DNA of 64,000 nucleotides from Amphritea opalescens (GTDB lineage Bacteria; Pseudomonadota; Gammaproteobacteria; Pseudomonadales; Balneatricaceae), in NCBI RefSeq assembly GCF_003957515.1, contig NZ_RQXW01000001.1, positions 248,001-312,000 on the forward strand, given 5' to 3'. Made by a program: the position numbers and the translations under genes. The first letter of the stretch is position 1. Each line of letters opens with the position of its first letter. Below are positions 1-9,460 of this stretch, in pieces. The notes below the pieces were generated by a model. That model ran no database searches and had not been told where the DNA came from. It saw nothing but the letters and a program-made list of their open reading frames with translations.

Positions 1-914
1 GCACCACTAAGTGAGGCGTGACGCGTGAAGACAAAGTTAGTTTTCGACGGAATAACGTCAAAACCTAGTTGCGTTAATGCTTCACTGGTCCACTCACGGC
101 AATCGATAATTTTCTGCGTGGTTTCGTTAAAGTATTCAACATCTTCGAGTGCTGCCACTGCGCCGGTAATGGCGATACTGTCTAATGGATATGAGTTGAA
201 TGAGTTCTTCACACGCTCAAGACCCGCAATGAGATCTTCATGCCCCAGTGCAAAGCCAATTCTCAGCCCCGCGAGACTGCGTGATTTAGAGAACGTCTGG
301 ATAATCAGTACATTATCGTATCGACGGCTGAGTTCGACCGCTGATTCTCCACCGAAGTCGATATAGGCTTCGTCGATAATAACCAGTGATTCAGTATTCT
401 TTTGCAGTAACGCTTCGATCGCCGCCAGTGGGGTCAATCGACCGGTAGGGGCGTTCGGATTAGCAAAGATAATACCGCCATTCGGCTGATCATAGAGAGA
501 CAGATCGATTTTAAAGTCGTCGCTCAGTGGAATCTGGCGGTAGTCAATATCATACAGGTGACAATAAACATCATAGAAACTGTAGGTGGTTTCCGGCAAT
601 AGCAGAGGCTTGTCCTGACGGAAGAAAGCCATAAAGGCTAAGGCGAGGACTTCATCTGAACCGTTGCCGACAAAAATATTGTTATAGGGCAGCTCAAAAT
701 GGGTTGCCAGTGACTGTTTGAGTGCAGTCGCATCAGGATCACAATAAAGACGTAAACGCTCTTTAGGGTAGTGGTTGATCGCCTCGGCTACCTTCGGTGA
801 AGGGGGATAAGGATTCTCATTGGTATTCAGTTTGATGAGGTTATCAACTTTTGGCTGCTCACCCGGAACATAGGGTGTCAGTTGGCTGATAGCCGGGCTC
901 CAATATTTACTCAT
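1..914 (-). CDS. hisC: Histidinol-phosphate aminotransferase, C-terminus cut by window edge
   Basis: PLP-dependent aminotransferase that converts imidazole acetol-phosphate and glutamate to histidinol phosphate in histidine synthesis. Read on the minus strand from ATG at 914, about 304 residues are visible of a usual 350 or so; the rest lies outside the window. The start reads [20 protein letters not shown], followed by the [12 protein letters not shown] substrate loop, the FANPNAPTG motif, IIDEAYIDF, and the PLP-lysine segment [12 protein letters not shown]. No clear Shine-Dalgarno sequence precedes the ATG. Upstream lie the two terminator-bearing small-RNA candidates rather than other his genes, so this copy is separate from a his operon, at least on this side. 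Confidence 0.93.
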   Translation of the reverse strand, partial: MSKYWSPAISQLTPYVPGEQPKVDNLIKLNTNENPYPPSPKVAEAINHYPKERLRLYCDPDATALKQSLATHFELPYNNIFVGNGSDEVLALAFMAFFRQDKPLLLPETTYSFYDVYCHLYDIDYRQIPLSDDFKIDLSLYDQPNGGIIFANPNAPTGRLTPLAAIEALLQKNTESLVIIDEAYIDFGGESAVELSRRYDNVLIIQTFSKSRSLAGLRIGFALGHEDLIAGLERVKNSFNSYPLDSIAITGAVAALEDVEYFNETTQKIIDCREWTSEALTQLGFDVIPSKTNFVFTRHASLSG

Positions 915-1100
915 GATGAAGGATCTGTCGCTATATAGGCGTTTGCGGGAAGTGAGCGGCGGGCCCGGATGATTCCGGCGAATGCGACGCCGCGCTATTG
1001 GGCCTAGCATACCAAATAGGGGATCGTTGTCGCTATACCGTTTTACGATCACTGAATGATTTTATCGATGAGTAATACTGGATATATAAAGTCGAGACAT

Positions 1101-1205
1101 AAAAAAACTGCCCGGTGGGAAGGGGTTTCCGCCGGGCAGTTCAGATTTTGCATATAACGTTGATGTAAGTATATAGAGGGGCTTATTCAGATAAAGTTCA
1201 GTGAA
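1101..1205 (-). ncRNA. Candidate small RNA 1 of a tandem twin pair
   Basis: Minus-strand block of about 100 bases ending in a strong intrinsic terminator: arms AACTGCCCGG and CCGGGCAGTT (1106-1141) followed by a run of U. The block is repeated with changes about 210 bases away (1311-1410). Shared parts are the leader TGAACTTTA, the central ACATCAACGT and the whole terminator. The terminator loop carries CCCCTTCCC, which could pair with purine-rich ribosome-binding sites. No convincing promoter was found for this copy. No protein gene explains two such terminators between folE and hisC. It could instead be a duplicated terminator only. Confidence 0.38.
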
Positions 1206-1310
1206 ATCGTTTTTTAATTGGATATTTTTTACTGAGTGGCGGAGCTAAACGGGAACTCGTGATGAAACTATGTGGTTGATGGGCTGTTAGAGAACATTAA
1301 GTAGAGAACA

Positions 1311-1410
1311 TAAAAAAACTGCCCGGTGGGAAGGGGTTCCGCCGGGCAGTTCAGATGTAGCTTATTACGTTGATGTATTAATTTAGAGACGCTTGTTGAG
1401 GTAAAGTTCA
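1311..1410 (-). ncRNA. Candidate small RNA 2 of a tandem twin pair
   Basis: Second copy of the twin block, minus strand, with terminator arms at 1317-1326 and 1342-1351 and a U-run. A sigma70-like promoter lies upstream: TTGCAG (1438-1443 in complement), 16 bases, TATCTT (1416-1421 in complement). This predicts a transcript of roughly 100 nucleotides starting near 1409. The sequence between leader and terminator has drifted from copy 1 while the ends stay the same, as seen in sibling regulatory RNAs. The RNA itself is inferred; the repeat, hairpins and promoter-like boxes are seen. Confidence 0.42.
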
Positions 1411-1411
1411 T

Positions 1412-1887
1412 AAAAAAGATAAATTTATTTAAAATAACTGCAACATATTGATTTATATATATTTTTTTTGTAATTATGGTTTCTGATGGTCTCAAGCTAA
1501 CGCTAATGTCGGGGTAAGGGCATCGGTTCTATGCGTTAATGTCGCTGTCGGGAGACGATATCACTTTTAGCGTATAGGTATCAATACAGAGTACCGCAAG
1601 TATGTTTTTTAGATCTATTAACCATGGCGTTCGGGAGTCGTTGCGCTGGATACGAATATGCCGATAGGCTGACTAGGAGTAGATAGGCGAGCAGATGGAT
1701 AGAATGATGGGTTATCTGTTAGCCAGATCAACCGATGAGCAAGACAGGCATAACGCAGTCATGGTTTTGAGTGATGAGGGGGCGTACGAGGCGTGATATA
1801 AATGCCCAAGTATTAACAGGCCAACGGTAAACGTCGGCCGGTTAGCATTCAGGCACTCTTTTCAGCGATTAACTTCGTTAAGCGAGC
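1412..1887. other. Intergenic stretch between small-RNA block and folE
   Basis: Apart from the promoter-like boxes at 1416-1443, I see no open reading frame with coding character. An imperfect inverted repeat at 1814-1844 lies downstream of folE and may act as its terminator, but it lacks a U-run. Confidence 0.4.
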
Positions 1888-2427
1888 TTAGTTAATCAGC
1901 GTAAGGAATTCGCTACGAGTCGGCTGACTCTTACGGAATGACCCGAGCATCATGGAGGTTTTCATGCTGCTGTTCTGTTTTTCCACACCACGCATCATCA
2001 TGCACATATGCCGCGCTTCAATCACCACGCCAACACCGTCGGCACCGGTCGCTTCCATAATGGCATCAGCAATCTGCTTGGTCATGTTTTCCTGAATTTG
2101 CAGGCGGCGTGCGAACATATCGACGATACGAGCAATTTTAGAGAGGCCGATCACCTGACCTTTAGGCACATAGCCGACATGACATTTGCCGATAAAGGGC
2201 AACATGTGGTGTTCACACATCGAATATAGCTCGATATCTTTGACGATAACCATTTCGCTATTTTCGGTGGGGAAAAGCGCGCCATTGATGACCTCATCGA
2301 GGTTTTGTTCATAGCCTCGGGTGAGAAATTGCATCGCTTTAGCGGCGCGTTTAGGAGTATCGACCAAACCTTCCCGGGTGATGTCTTCACCGAGTTGCTC
2401 GATAATGCTGGCAAATTCTTTTTCCAT
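1888..2427 (-). CDS. folE: GTP cyclohydrolase I
   Basis: Converts GTP to 7,8-dihydroneopterin triphosphate, the first step of folate and pterin synthesis; cytoplasmic. The zinc and active-site signatures [23 protein letters not shown] and the [15 protein letters not shown] segment are all present. It resembles the Pseudomonas type of about 186 residues, shorter than the 222-residue E. coli enzyme. I chose ATG at 2427 ([15 protein letters not shown], 179 residues); an upstream in-frame TTG at 2469 would add 14 residues and neither has a strong ribosome-binding site. It is followed on the same strand by the small-RNA region and preceded by smrB. Confidence 0.93.
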   Translation of the reverse strand: MEKEFASIIEQLGEDITREGLVDTPKRAAKAMQFLTRGYEQNLDEVINGALFPTENSEMVIVKDIELYSMCEHHMLPFIGKCHVGYVPKGQVIGLSKIARIVDMFARRLQIQENMTKQIADAIMEATGADGVGVVIEARHMCMMMRGVEKQNSSMKTSMMLGSFRKSQPTRSEFLTLIN

Positions 2428-2572
2428 TACAGTGTGTAATCCTGTTTTGGTCTGTTTGATCTCTGTCAAACACCATTCACACCATCGCTGGAGAGGTCAT
2501 TATGACAGGGCCGTTAAAAAGTGTGCTAACTTACGTGATTAGCAGGCTGAGGTAAAGTCTATCGCTAACTAT

Positions 2573-3190
2573 TTAGCCTTGATGAGCGGCTTTATTTGCC
2601 CGCTTAAGGAGGACATAGAGCGCACCGGTACCACCATCTTTCGGTTGTGCCGATGAAAAGGCGATCACTTGGTTCATCTGTCTGAGCCAATCATTCACAT
2701 AGGATTTCATTCGTGCGTGCTGGCCCTCGATGCTGTTGGACTTACCGTGGATCACCATGACGCAGCGTAGTTGTTGGTTACTGCATTCGCGAATAAAGCT
2801 GCCGAGTTCGGTGCGGGCATCATCTAGGGTATAACCGTGTAGGTCTAAGCCAGCATCCCAAGGGACATGACCCTGTTTGAGCCGTTTCATCAGTTTTAGC
2901 TGCACGCCGGGGGCGGCAAAGATCAGCTCATCGTTGGTTTCCACCAGATTGACCACTTCAGAGTTGAGTCCGTCGACGATCAGTTCATCGTCCTGAACCG
3001 CCATCTGGCGTTTATAGCGGGTGGTTTCATCGTCGCGCAGCTTGAGTTTTTTCGGTTGACCACGCAGATCTGCCCGGTCGCTTTTAATGCGGGAGACGCC
3101 TTGCATCACCGAGGCAAAATCAATTTCGTTATCATCGTTGCTAGCACCGCTATTGTGGCGCTTGTTATTAGGCAGATCGTTATCAGACAT
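2573..3190 (-). CDS. smrB: Smr-domain endonuclease, SmrB-like
   Basis: The C-terminal Smr domain has the LDLHGYTLDDA and VIHGKS motifs and the GGTGALYVLLKR end; the first about 100 residues are charged and low in order. In E. coli SmrB is recruited to collided ribosomes and cuts the mRNA between them. That role is family knowledge. The gene is divergent from prmB (gap about 65 bases), with aroC after prmB, the same arrangement as in E. coli, which supports orthology. Start taken at ATG 3190 (MSDNDL); an in-frame ATG at 3205 is possible and neither has a good ribosome-binding site. Confidence 0.85.
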   Translation of the reverse strand: MSDNDLPNNKRHNSGASNDDNEIDFASVMQGVSRIKSDRADLRGQPKKLKLRDDETTRYKRQMAVQDDELIVDGLNSEVVNLVETNDELIFAAPGVQLKLMKRLKQGHVPWDAGLDLHGYTLDDARTELGSFIRECSNQQLRCVMVIHGKSNSIEGQHARMKSYVNDWLRQMNQVIAFSSAQPKDGGTGALYVLLKRANKAAHQG

Positions 3191-3269
3191 AGCGTTCGCA
3201 AACATTATTCATTAACATACACGGCCTGTAATAAAGCAGGCCTCAATCCGACGAATTATCCATCCAGAT

Positions 3270-4187
3270 ATGACCATCAATCAAGCACAGACCCTGAAAG
3301 AACTGCATACAATACGTGATTTTGTCCGTTTTAGCATGAGCCGTTTCTATGAATATGACCTCTATTTCGGTCATGGCACCGATAATCCGTGGGATGAGGC
3401 GGTGCAACTCGTCTTAGGTGCGCTGCATTTGCCCTGGAATAGCAATCCAGAGTTGTTGGATGCACGGCTCACCGGTGATGAAAAACAGCGGGTGCTGGAT
3501 TTTCTGGAGCAGCGGGTGATTCAACGCCGACCACTGCCCTATATTATCGGGGAGGCTTGGTATGCTGGCATGCCGTTTTATGTCGATGAACGGGTACTGA
3601 TTCCCCGCTCACCGATTCAAGAGTTGATAGAGCAACAGTTTAGCCCCTGGTTACGGGAAGGGCCGGTCGAGCGAATTTTGGATCTATGTACCGGCAGCGG
3701 CTGCATCGGTATTGTGTGTGCTTATGCCTTTGAAGAGGCGGAGGTGGATCTGGCGGATATCTCTGCTGATGCGCTGGACGTTGCACGGCGGAACATCAAG
3801 CGGCATGAACTGGATGAGCGGGTTACGGCGATCGAAAGCGATCTATTCAGTGCCCTGGCCGGGCGTAAATATGATCTGATAGTGAGTAATCCTCCGTATG
3901 TAGACCGAGCGGATCTCGCGGGTATGCCGCAGGAATATCAACATGAGCCCGATCTGGCGCTGGGTTCTGGCCCGGATGGTTTAGATATCACCAAGCAGAT
4001 TTTGCGTCAGGCCCAGCAGTTTTTGACTGAGGATGGCCTGTTGGTGATCGAAGTCGGTAACAGCGAGGTGCATCTACAGCAGCAATACCCAGAGATTCCT
4101 TTTACTTGGCTAGAGTTAGAGCAGGGCGGCAATGGTGTCTTTCTGCTGACGGCGGCCGAGGTTCGGCAGTATTGCAGCGCGGTCTGA
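3270..4187 (+). CDS. prmB: Ribosomal protein uL3 glutamine N5-methyltransferase
   Basis: SAM-dependent methyltransferase that modifies a glutamine of ribosomal protein L3. The 305-residue protein has the N-terminal helical substrate-binding region, the RVLIPRSPIQELIE segment, the SAM motif LDLCTGSGCIGI and the catalytic NPPYVD motif characteristic of PrmB/PrmC glutamine methylases. The family length is about 300. Position between divergent smrB and downstream aroC matches E. coli prmB and separates it from PrmC. No obvious ribosome-binding site before the ATG at 3270. Confidence 0.94.
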   Translation: MTINQAQTLKELHTIRDFVRFSMSRFYEYDLYFGHGTDNPWDEAVQLVLGALHLPWNSNPELLDARLTGDEKQRVLDFLEQRVIQRRPLPYIIGEAWYAGMPFYVDERVLIPRSPIQELIEQQFSPWLREGPVERILDLCTGSGCIGIVCAYAFEEAEVDLADISADALDVARRNIKRHELDERVTAIESDLFSALAGRKYDLIVSNPPYVDRADLAGMPQEYQHEPDLALGSGPDGLDITKQILRQAQQFLTEDGLLVIEVGNSEVHLQQQYPEIPFTWLELEQGGNGVFLLTAAEVRQYCSAV

Positions 4188-4197
4188 ACGACTAGGG

Positions 4198-4203
4198 TAT
4201 AAT
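4198..4203 (+). promoter_or_regulatory. Consensus -10 box ahead of aroC
   Basis: A perfect TATAAT lies about 36 bases before the aroC start. TTGCAG at 4172-4177 is 20 bases upstream, a long spacer, so the -35 assignment is weak. Confidence 0.4.
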
Positions 4204-4239
4204 CGGCTAAATTTTTTGTTTTAATATCGGGAACAGACG

Positions 4240-5328
4240 ATGTCAGGAAACACCTACGGTAAGCTTTTTACCGTCACTACTTTCGGCGAAAGCCATGGCC
4301 CCGCACTGGGCTGTATCATTGACGGTTGTCCTCCGGGGATCGAACTGACCGAAGCGGATCTGCAGCGGGATCTCGATCGTCGTAAACCGGGTACCTCGCG
4401 ACATACCACTCAACGTCGTGAAGCGGATGAGGTGAAAATCCTCTCCGGCGTCTTCGAGGGCAAAACCACCGGCACACCGATCGGACTGATGATTGAGAAT
4501 ACCGATCAGCGTTCGAAAGATTATTCCAATATTGAAGAGACCTTTCGTCCGGCCCATGCGGATTATGTCTATACCCATAAGTATGGCTTTCGTGATTATC
4601 GTGGCGGCGGTCGTTCATCGGCCCGTGAAACAGCGATGCGCGTGGCGGCAGGGGCTGTGGCGAAAAAGTTTTTAGCGCAAAAAGGCGTGACGGTGCGGGG
4701 TTACCTGTCGCAACTTGGCCCGATTAAAATCGACGCGTTTGACTGGGATCAGGTCGAGCAAAATCCGTTCTTCTGCCCCGATGTCACTAAAGTTGCCGAG
4801 ATGGAAGCTTATATGGACGCTCTGCGTAAAGAGGGTAACTCTGTTGGGGCGAAAATATCGGTATCCGCGAGTGGAGTACCGGTCGGGTTGGGTGAACCTA
4901 TCTTTGACCGCCTCGATGCTGAGCTAGCCCATGCGCTGATGAGCATTAATGCGGTTAAAGGGGTCGAGATCGGTGATGGTTTTGCCTGTGTCGAACAGAA
5001 AGGTACCGAGCACCGGGATGAGATGACCCCACAAGGATTCCTCTCGAACCATGCCGGCGGTATTCTCGGTGGTATCTCTACCGGTCAGGATATTACCGCG
5101 CATATCGCGTTGAAGCCGACCTCTAGCCTGCGTCTACCGGGTCAGAGTATTAACAGTCGAGGCGAGTCTATCGAGGTGGTTACCAAAGGACGGCATGATC
5201 CCTGTGTCGGTATTCGGGCTACGCCGATTGCTGAGGCCATGATGGCGATTGTGCTGATGGATCACCTGCTGCGTCATCGGGCACAAAATGCCGATGTGGT
5301 CTGTGATACGCCGGTGTTAAAAGGCTAA
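4240..5328 (+). CDS. aroC: Chorismate synthase
   Basis: Catalyses the last shikimate step, EPSP to chorismate, using reduced FMN as cofactor. The 362-residue protein begins [20 protein letters not shown], with the conserved [14 protein letters not shown] signature, the [18 protein letters not shown] segment, [15 protein letters not shown] and, near the end, the [17 protein letters not shown] motif. All are diagnostic of AroC. A GGGAACAG ribosome-binding site precedes ATG 4240. It probably has its own promoter (see 4198) although it could also be read through from prmB. Confidence 0.97.
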   Translation: MSGNTYGKLFTVTTFGESHGPALGCIIDGCPPGIELTEADLQRDLDRRKPGTSRHTTQRREADEVKILSGVFEGKTTGTPIGLMIENTDQRSKDYSNIEETFRPAHADYVYTHKYGFRDYRGGGRSSARETAMRVAAGAVAKKFLAQKGVTVRGYLSQLGPIKIDAFDWDQVEQNPFFCPDVTKVAEMEAYMDALRKEGNSVGAKISVSASGVPVGLGEPIFDRLDAELAHALMSINAVKGVEIGDGFACVEQKGTEHRDEMTPQGFLSNHAGGILGGISTGQDITAHIALKPTSSLRLPGQSINSRGESIEVVTKGRHDPCVGIRATPIAEAMMAIVLMDHLLRHRAQNADVVCDTPVLKG

Positions 5329-5446
5329 GCCTTAGCGTATAGGGTTTTCTGTTCAAGGTGGCGCTCATGGCTGCCGTGAACAGGCTTAATGATTAATTAT
5401 TTTTTTAGCAATGGCGAAATGTTCGTCTTTTAGTGGTGGATTCACG

Positions 5447-6298
5447 ATGACAGTCTACAAAGAGACTCTTTATGATGGTTATGGTCAGGCATTCGATGTG
5501 CAAGAGGTGCTGTTTGAACAGCAAACCGATTCTTGGCATCTGATTATTTTCCGTAATGCGCAATTCGGTACAGTAATGGCGTTGGACGGCATTATTCAGA
5601 CCACTGAAAAAGATGAGTTTATCTACCACGAGATGCTCACCCATGTACCGCTGATGGCCCATGGCAATGCTAAAAAAGTGCTCATCATCGGTGGTGGTGA
5701 TGGTGGTATGCTGCGCGAAGTGTTGAAGCATCAATCGGTTGAAAGTGTGACTCAGGTTGAGATCGACCAAGCGGTCATCGATATGTGTGTTGAGTATCTG
5801 CCGAACCATTCACAGGGTGCTTACGATAATCCACGGGCTAACGTCGTGATCGGTGATGGTATCGATTATGTCTGCCAAACCGAAGAAAAGTACGATGTGA
5901 TTATCTCCGATTGTACCGATCCTGTTGGCCCCGGTGAGGTGCTGTTCAGCAGCCGCTTCTATGAAGGCTGTAAGCGTTGTTTGAATGACGGCGGTATCTT
6001 CGTTGCACAGAACGGTGTGGTCTATATGCAGCCTGAAGAGGTGGTAACCACACGTCAGCGTCTGAGCCCATACTTTACAGATCAAACCTTCTACACCGCT
6101 GCGGTACCCACCTATATTGGTGGTGCGATGACTTTCGCTTGGGGCTGTGATGAGGCGGCAACTCGACTGCAAAGCGTCGAGACTATTGCGGAACGTTTTA
6201 AGGCCAGTGGTATCAAGACCCGTTACTACAATCCGGCAATCCATACCGGCAGTTTTGCCTTGCCACAGTATATCCTTGAGAAGCTAGGCGACGCCTAA
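5447..6298 (+). CDS. speE: Spermidine synthase
   Basis: Aminopropyltransferase that makes spermidine from putrescine and decarboxylated SAM. The protein is very close to E. coli SpeE throughout: [16 protein letters not shown], the SAM-fold [14 protein letters not shown], the [16 protein letters not shown] active-site region, and [18 protein letters not shown] at the end. I start at ATG 5447 ([14 protein letters not shown], 283 residues), matching family length; an ORF from 5411 would add 12 residues that do not look conserved. The partner speD lies about 6 kb downstream on the other strand, so the two genes are not in one operon here. Confidence 0.95.
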   Translation: MTVYKETLYDGYGQAFDVQEVLFEQQTDSWHLIIFRNAQFGTVMALDGIIQTTEKDEFIYHEMLTHVPLMAHGNAKKVLIIGGGDGGMLREVLKHQSVESVTQVEIDQAVIDMCVEYLPNHSQGAYDNPRANVVIGDGIDYVCQTEEKYDVIISDCTDPVGPGEVLFSSRFYEGCKRCLNDGGIFVAQNGVVYMQPEEVVTTRQRLSPYFTDQTFYTAAVPTYIGGAMTFAWGCDEAATRLQSVETIAERFKASGIKTRYYNPAIHTGSFALPQYILEKLGDA

Positions 6299-6344
6299 TC
6301 TCGTTAAGGGTTACTGTTGGACTGTTATATTGTGATAGTCCTGA

Positions 6345-6382
6345 AAATCCACCGGTTGTAACGATCGGTGGATTTTTGTTTT
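6345..6382 (+). terminator. Intrinsic terminator after speE
   Basis: Ten-base-pair stem AAATCCACCG (6345-6354) with CGGTGGATTT (6366-6375), followed by a T-rich tail. Confidence 0.8.
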
Positions 6383-6470
6383 TACGGGCTGCGATGGCTA
6401 CACGATCGATCGATGGTTTTGCTGTCGTACCTTTAGGTTATTTCGAGAGGCCCATGAGATTGAGTCGCTG

Positions 6471-7628
6471 ATGAAACTGAATACTTATAGCCGCCTGTCC
6501 GGTTTCTACTTTTTTTATTTTTCCCTGCTAGGTGCATTGGTTCCTTATTGGAGCCTGTATCTGCAATCTTTTGATTTTGATGCGCAAACCATCGGTGGAC
6601 TGATGGCTATCTTGATGGCCTCCCGTATTGTGGCGCCCAATATTTGGGGCTGGCTGGCGGATTATACGGGCCAGCGATTGCGTATTGTTCGTTTCGGGGC
6701 GTTTTTCACCTGCCTGATGTTTATCTTGATCTTTTGGCAGGACAGCGCGCTCGGCATCGCCTTGGTGATGGCCGGTTTTAGTTTTTTCTGGAATGCGGTG
6801 CTACCACAGTTTGAAGTGTTGACCCTGACGCATCTCAAAGGGCGAGAGTCATTGTACAGTCGCATCCGCCTATGGGGTTCGGTGGGCTTTATTGTGGCCG
6901 TGATGGGTATTGGTTGGCTGTTAGACCTGATGAGTATTCGTTGGTTGCCGTTAATGATGTTGGGATTGATGGTGATGATTTGGCTGGCGTCGCTGCTCGT
7001 CTCGGGGGAAAAACAGCAGAGCAATGCCGATGAAAGTGGCTTTTTACAGCAATTGCTGCGACCGCAGGTGTTGGTGTTTTTTCTCATCTGTATGTTGATT
7101 CAGTTTAGTCACGGGCCTTATTACACTTTTTATTCGGTACTGCTAGAAGGGCTGGGTTATAGCCGCACCGAGATCGGTATGCTGTGGTCGGTGGGTGTGG
7201 TTGCGGAAGTGCTGATCTTTATTCTGATACCGCGTCTGATCGGTGGCTTGGGTTTGCGTACGCTGATGCTCGTCAGCTTACTGCTCAGTGTCGTGCGCTG
7301 GTTGTTGATCGGTTTAATGCCGGAAAATCTGCTGTTGATGCTGTTTGCGCAGACGTTACATGCGGTAAGCTTTGGTGCACTGCATGCCGTGGGTATTGCG
7401 CTAGTGCATCATTATTTTTCCCCTTCGAATCATGGGCAAGGGCAGGCGATGTTCAGTAGCTTAGGTTTTGGCTTAGGTGGGGCGTTAGGCGCATTATGCA
7501 GCGGCTTAATGTGGGATAGCTTGGGGGCTGCGGCAACCTTTAGTGTTGCGGCCGTCGCTGTTTTTATCGCCTTTATTTGCGCTCTGTTATGGATAAGACC
7601 AGAAAATGCTGCGGTTACGAATCGGTAA
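6471..7628 (+). CDS. MFS transporter of the HcaT/3-phenylpropionate (PPP) type
   Basis: Integral membrane protein of 385 residues with twelve hydrophobic segments. It opens with the SRLSGFYFFYFSLLGALVPYWSLYLQ stretch (in two parts) typical of the MFS_1-like family to which E. coli HcaT and NupG relatives belong. The loop WGWLADYTGQRLRIVR fits the MFS A-motif and YSRIRLWGSVGFI the central conserved helix. The substrate cannot be told from sequence; HcaT is proposed to carry 3-phenylpropionate, but neighbours give no aromatic-acid pathway. It stands alone after the speE terminator, with a weak ribosome-binding site before ATG 6471. Confidence 0.82.
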   Translation: MKLNTYSRLSGFYFFYFSLLGALVPYWSLYLQSFDFDAQTIGGLMAILMASRIVAPNIWGWLADYTGQRLRIVRFGAFFTCLMFILIFWQDSALGIALVMAGFSFFWNAVLPQFEVLTLTHLKGRESLYSRIRLWGSVGFIVAVMGIGWLLDLMSIRWLPLMMLGLMVMIWLASLLVSGEKQQSNADESGFLQQLLRPQVLVFFLICMLIQFSHGPYYTFYSVLLEGLGYSRTEIGMLWSVGVVAEVLIFILIPRLIGGLGLRTLMLVSLLLSVVRWLLIGLMPENLLLMLFAQTLHAVSFGALHAVGIALVHHYFSPSNHGQGQAMFSSLGFGLGGALGALCSGLMWDSLGAAATFSVAAVAVFIAFICALLWIRPENAAVTNR

Positions 7629-7772
7629 ATTTGTTTTGCACTGCAGTTGGTATAGTATTAGTTTAATAGTAGCTAAGTAATTGAATCACCGTTGTTCCGT
7701 TTTACGCAGGTGTAATTCTGGCTGACGTTGATTATCCAGATGAGCAAATCGATCTGGCTGAGGTAGGTTCTG

Positions 7773-8033
7773 ATGAATTTTAAAGTAGATGTTGAAATGA
7801 CACCCGAAGAGCTTCGCAAGGTGTTGGGCTTGCCCGATGTAGAATCTTTTCAGAATGAGATGATGGGTAAAATTCAAGAACGTATGGAGGCGGGTGCCGA
7901 AGGTTATGATCCGTTAACGCTATTTCAGCCTTATATGGCGAGCGGGTTAGGTTCGATGGATGCAATACAGAAGATGCTATTGAATATGATGACCAGCTAC
8001 ACCGGCAATCATAAGAATTCAGATAAAAAATAA
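7773..8033 (+). CDS. Small conserved protein (DUF6489-like) next to phaR
   Basis: 86-residue soluble protein, MNFKVDVEMTPEELRKVLGLPDV, with a methionine-rich second half and a lysine-rich end. It resembles the small DUF6489-type proteins found beside PHA genes. The family assignment is from memory of the N-terminal TPEE-RxxLGLPDV pattern and has no known biochemical role. The sequence GAGGTAGG just upstream supports ATG 7773. It is followed by phaR after 70 bases containing a nine-pair hairpin, so the two may be co-transcribed. A link to PHA granules is inference from context. Confidence 0.65.
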   Translation: MNFKVDVEMTPEELRKVLGLPDVESFQNEMMGKIQERMEAGAEGYDPLTLFQPYMASGLGSMDAIQKMLLNMMTSYTGNHKNSDKK

Positions 8034-8038
8034 GCGAC

Positions 8039-8064
8039 TCTGCCATGTTAAGTGATGGCAGAGC
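8039..8064. promoter_or_regulatory. Inverted repeat between the small protein gene and phaR
   Basis: A CTCTGCCAT / ATGGCAGAG stem of nine pairs with a short loop lies in the gap before phaR. There is no U-run, so it is more likely an RNA-stability or attenuation element, or an operator, than a terminator. Confidence 0.35.
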
Positions 8065-8103
8065 TGTTTAATCGAGTAACGGAACAGGTAGAGAGACACT
8101 ATT

Positions 8104-8586
8104 TTGAGAATTCTCAGAAAATACACCAATCGCCGTTTGTATGACACATCCCGTAGTTGCTACATCACGTTAGAGGATGTGAAACAATTGGTACTGAGCC
8201 AGGAAGCTTTTCAGGTTCAGGATTCTAAAACTGGGGCTGATCTTACCCGGAATATCCTGTTGCAAATCATTAGCGAACAGGAAGCGTTAGGCCATGGGAC
8301 CCTGTTAACTAATCAGGTATTGCAGCAATTAATACGTTTTTATGGCGATAGCATGCAGGGCATGATGAGCCAGTATCTAGAACAAAGCATCGCCACCTTT
8401 ATCGATCAGCAGGAACGTATTCGTGAGCAGATGCAAAATATGATTGGCGCTGCTAACCCGCTGAATATGATGAATAAAATTGCCGATCAGAATATGGCTA
8501 TGTGGAATATATTTACCCCGCCAGGGGAAGAGCATAATGATAAACCGGCGAGCAATGATGCCGAAAATGCCAAAGAGGATAAATAG
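8104..8586 (+). CDS. phaR: Polyhydroxyalkanoate synthesis repressor PhaR
   Basis: DNA-binding regulator that senses PHA granules and represses phasin genes. The N-terminal PHB/PHA accumulation regulator domain is plain: KYTNRRLYDTSRSCYITLED, then a second conserved segment around DLTRNILLQIISEQE. The C-terminal half is glutamine- and methionine-rich and likely helical. Length 160 residues is in the family range. Translation seems to begin at TTG 8104, since the conserved motif starts only six residues later; no ATG is available in frame upstream. Class III synthase genes phaEC lie 5 kb downstream on the other strand. Confidence 0.93.
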   Translation: MRILRKYTNRRLYDTSRSCYITLEDVKQLVLSQEAFQVQDSKTGADLTRNILLQIISEQEALGHGTLLTNQVLQQLIRFYGDSMQGMMSQYLEQSIATFIDQQERIREQMQNMIGAANPLNMMNKIADQNMAMWNIFTPPGEEHNDKPASNDAENAKEDK

Positions 8587-8649
8587 TCAGCTTCGACCTG
8601 TTTTGCATAGCAAGGCCATTAATTGCTAAGCTTTAGAGGTTGTTTAACA

Positions 8650-8695
8650 AAAACCCGCTTTAGATTCCCGAAAATCTGAGCGGGTTTTTTCTTTT
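8650..8695 (+). terminator. Intrinsic terminator after phaR
   Basis: Stem AAAACCCGCT with AGCGGGTTTT, containing a second inner AGATT/AATCT pairing, followed by TTTTTTCTTTT. Confidence 0.85.
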
Positions 8696-8703
8696 ATCCG
8701 AGT

Positions 8704-9438
8704 GTAGGGTGCGGTGAGGAACGAACCGCACCATCAACATCGGGAGAAGCGGCATTATCGTCATGGCCACCGGTGCGATTCGTTCCTCATCTGCACCCTA
8801 CGCGCGATGGTAGGGTGTGGTGAGCTTCGCGAACCGCACCATCAACATCGGCACAAACGGCATTATCGTCATGGCCACTGGTGCGATTCGTTCCTCATCA
8901 GCACCCTACGCGCGATGGTAGGGTGTGGTGAGCTTGGCGAACCGCACCATCAATATCGGCACAAACGGCATTATCGTCATGGCCACCGGTGCGATTCGTT
9001 CCTCATCTGCACCCTACGCGGGATGTGTAGGGTGTGGTGAGCTTTGCGAACCGCACCATCAGTATCGGCACAAACGGCTTTGTCGTCATGGCTACCGGTG
9101 CGATTCGTTCCTCATCTGCACCCTACGCGCGATGTGTAGGGTGTGGTGAGCTTGGCGAACCGCACCATCAATATCGGCACAAACGGCATTATCGTTATGG
9201 CTACCGGTGCGATTCGTTCCTCATCTGCACCCTACGAGCGATGTGTAGGGTGTGATGAGCTTTGCGAATCGCACCATCAATTCCGGCACAAACGGCATTA
9301 TTGTCATCGCCGCCGGTGTGGTTCGTTACGCGGGATGTGTAGCGTGTGGTGAGCTTTGCGAACCGCACCATCAACATCGGCACAAACGGCATGATCGTCA
9401 TGGTCACCGGTGCGATTCGTTCCTCATCTGCACCCTAC
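8704..9438. repeat. Seven tandem palindromic repeats, period 106-109 bp
   Basis: Units begin with GTAGGGTG at 8704, 8810, 8918, 9027, 9136 and 9245, and with GTAGCGTG at 9339; the sixth unit is shortened to 94 bases. Each unit ends in CACCCTAC, the reverse complement of its start. About 30 bases at each end form an imperfect terminal inverted repeat around AGGAACGAA and TTCGTTCCT, enclosing a core with ATCGGCACAAACGGCATTAT. Units are separated by a short GCGCGATG-like spacer. It looks like a small MITE-like element amplified in tandem. The reading frames that run through it translate to a histidine/cysteine-rich periodic peptide and are not genes. Confidence 0.93.
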
Positions 9439-9460
9439 GAATTTTCGGGTATTTAATACT

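Noticed and set aside
1268-1495. 75-residue minus-strand frame
   Set aside because: It runs through a terminator hairpin and AT-rich promoter sequence and has no coding character; the small-RNA reading explains the region better.
8704-9438. CRISPR array
   Set aside because: The units are about 100 bases and nearly identical along their whole length; there are no unique spacers and no cas genes.
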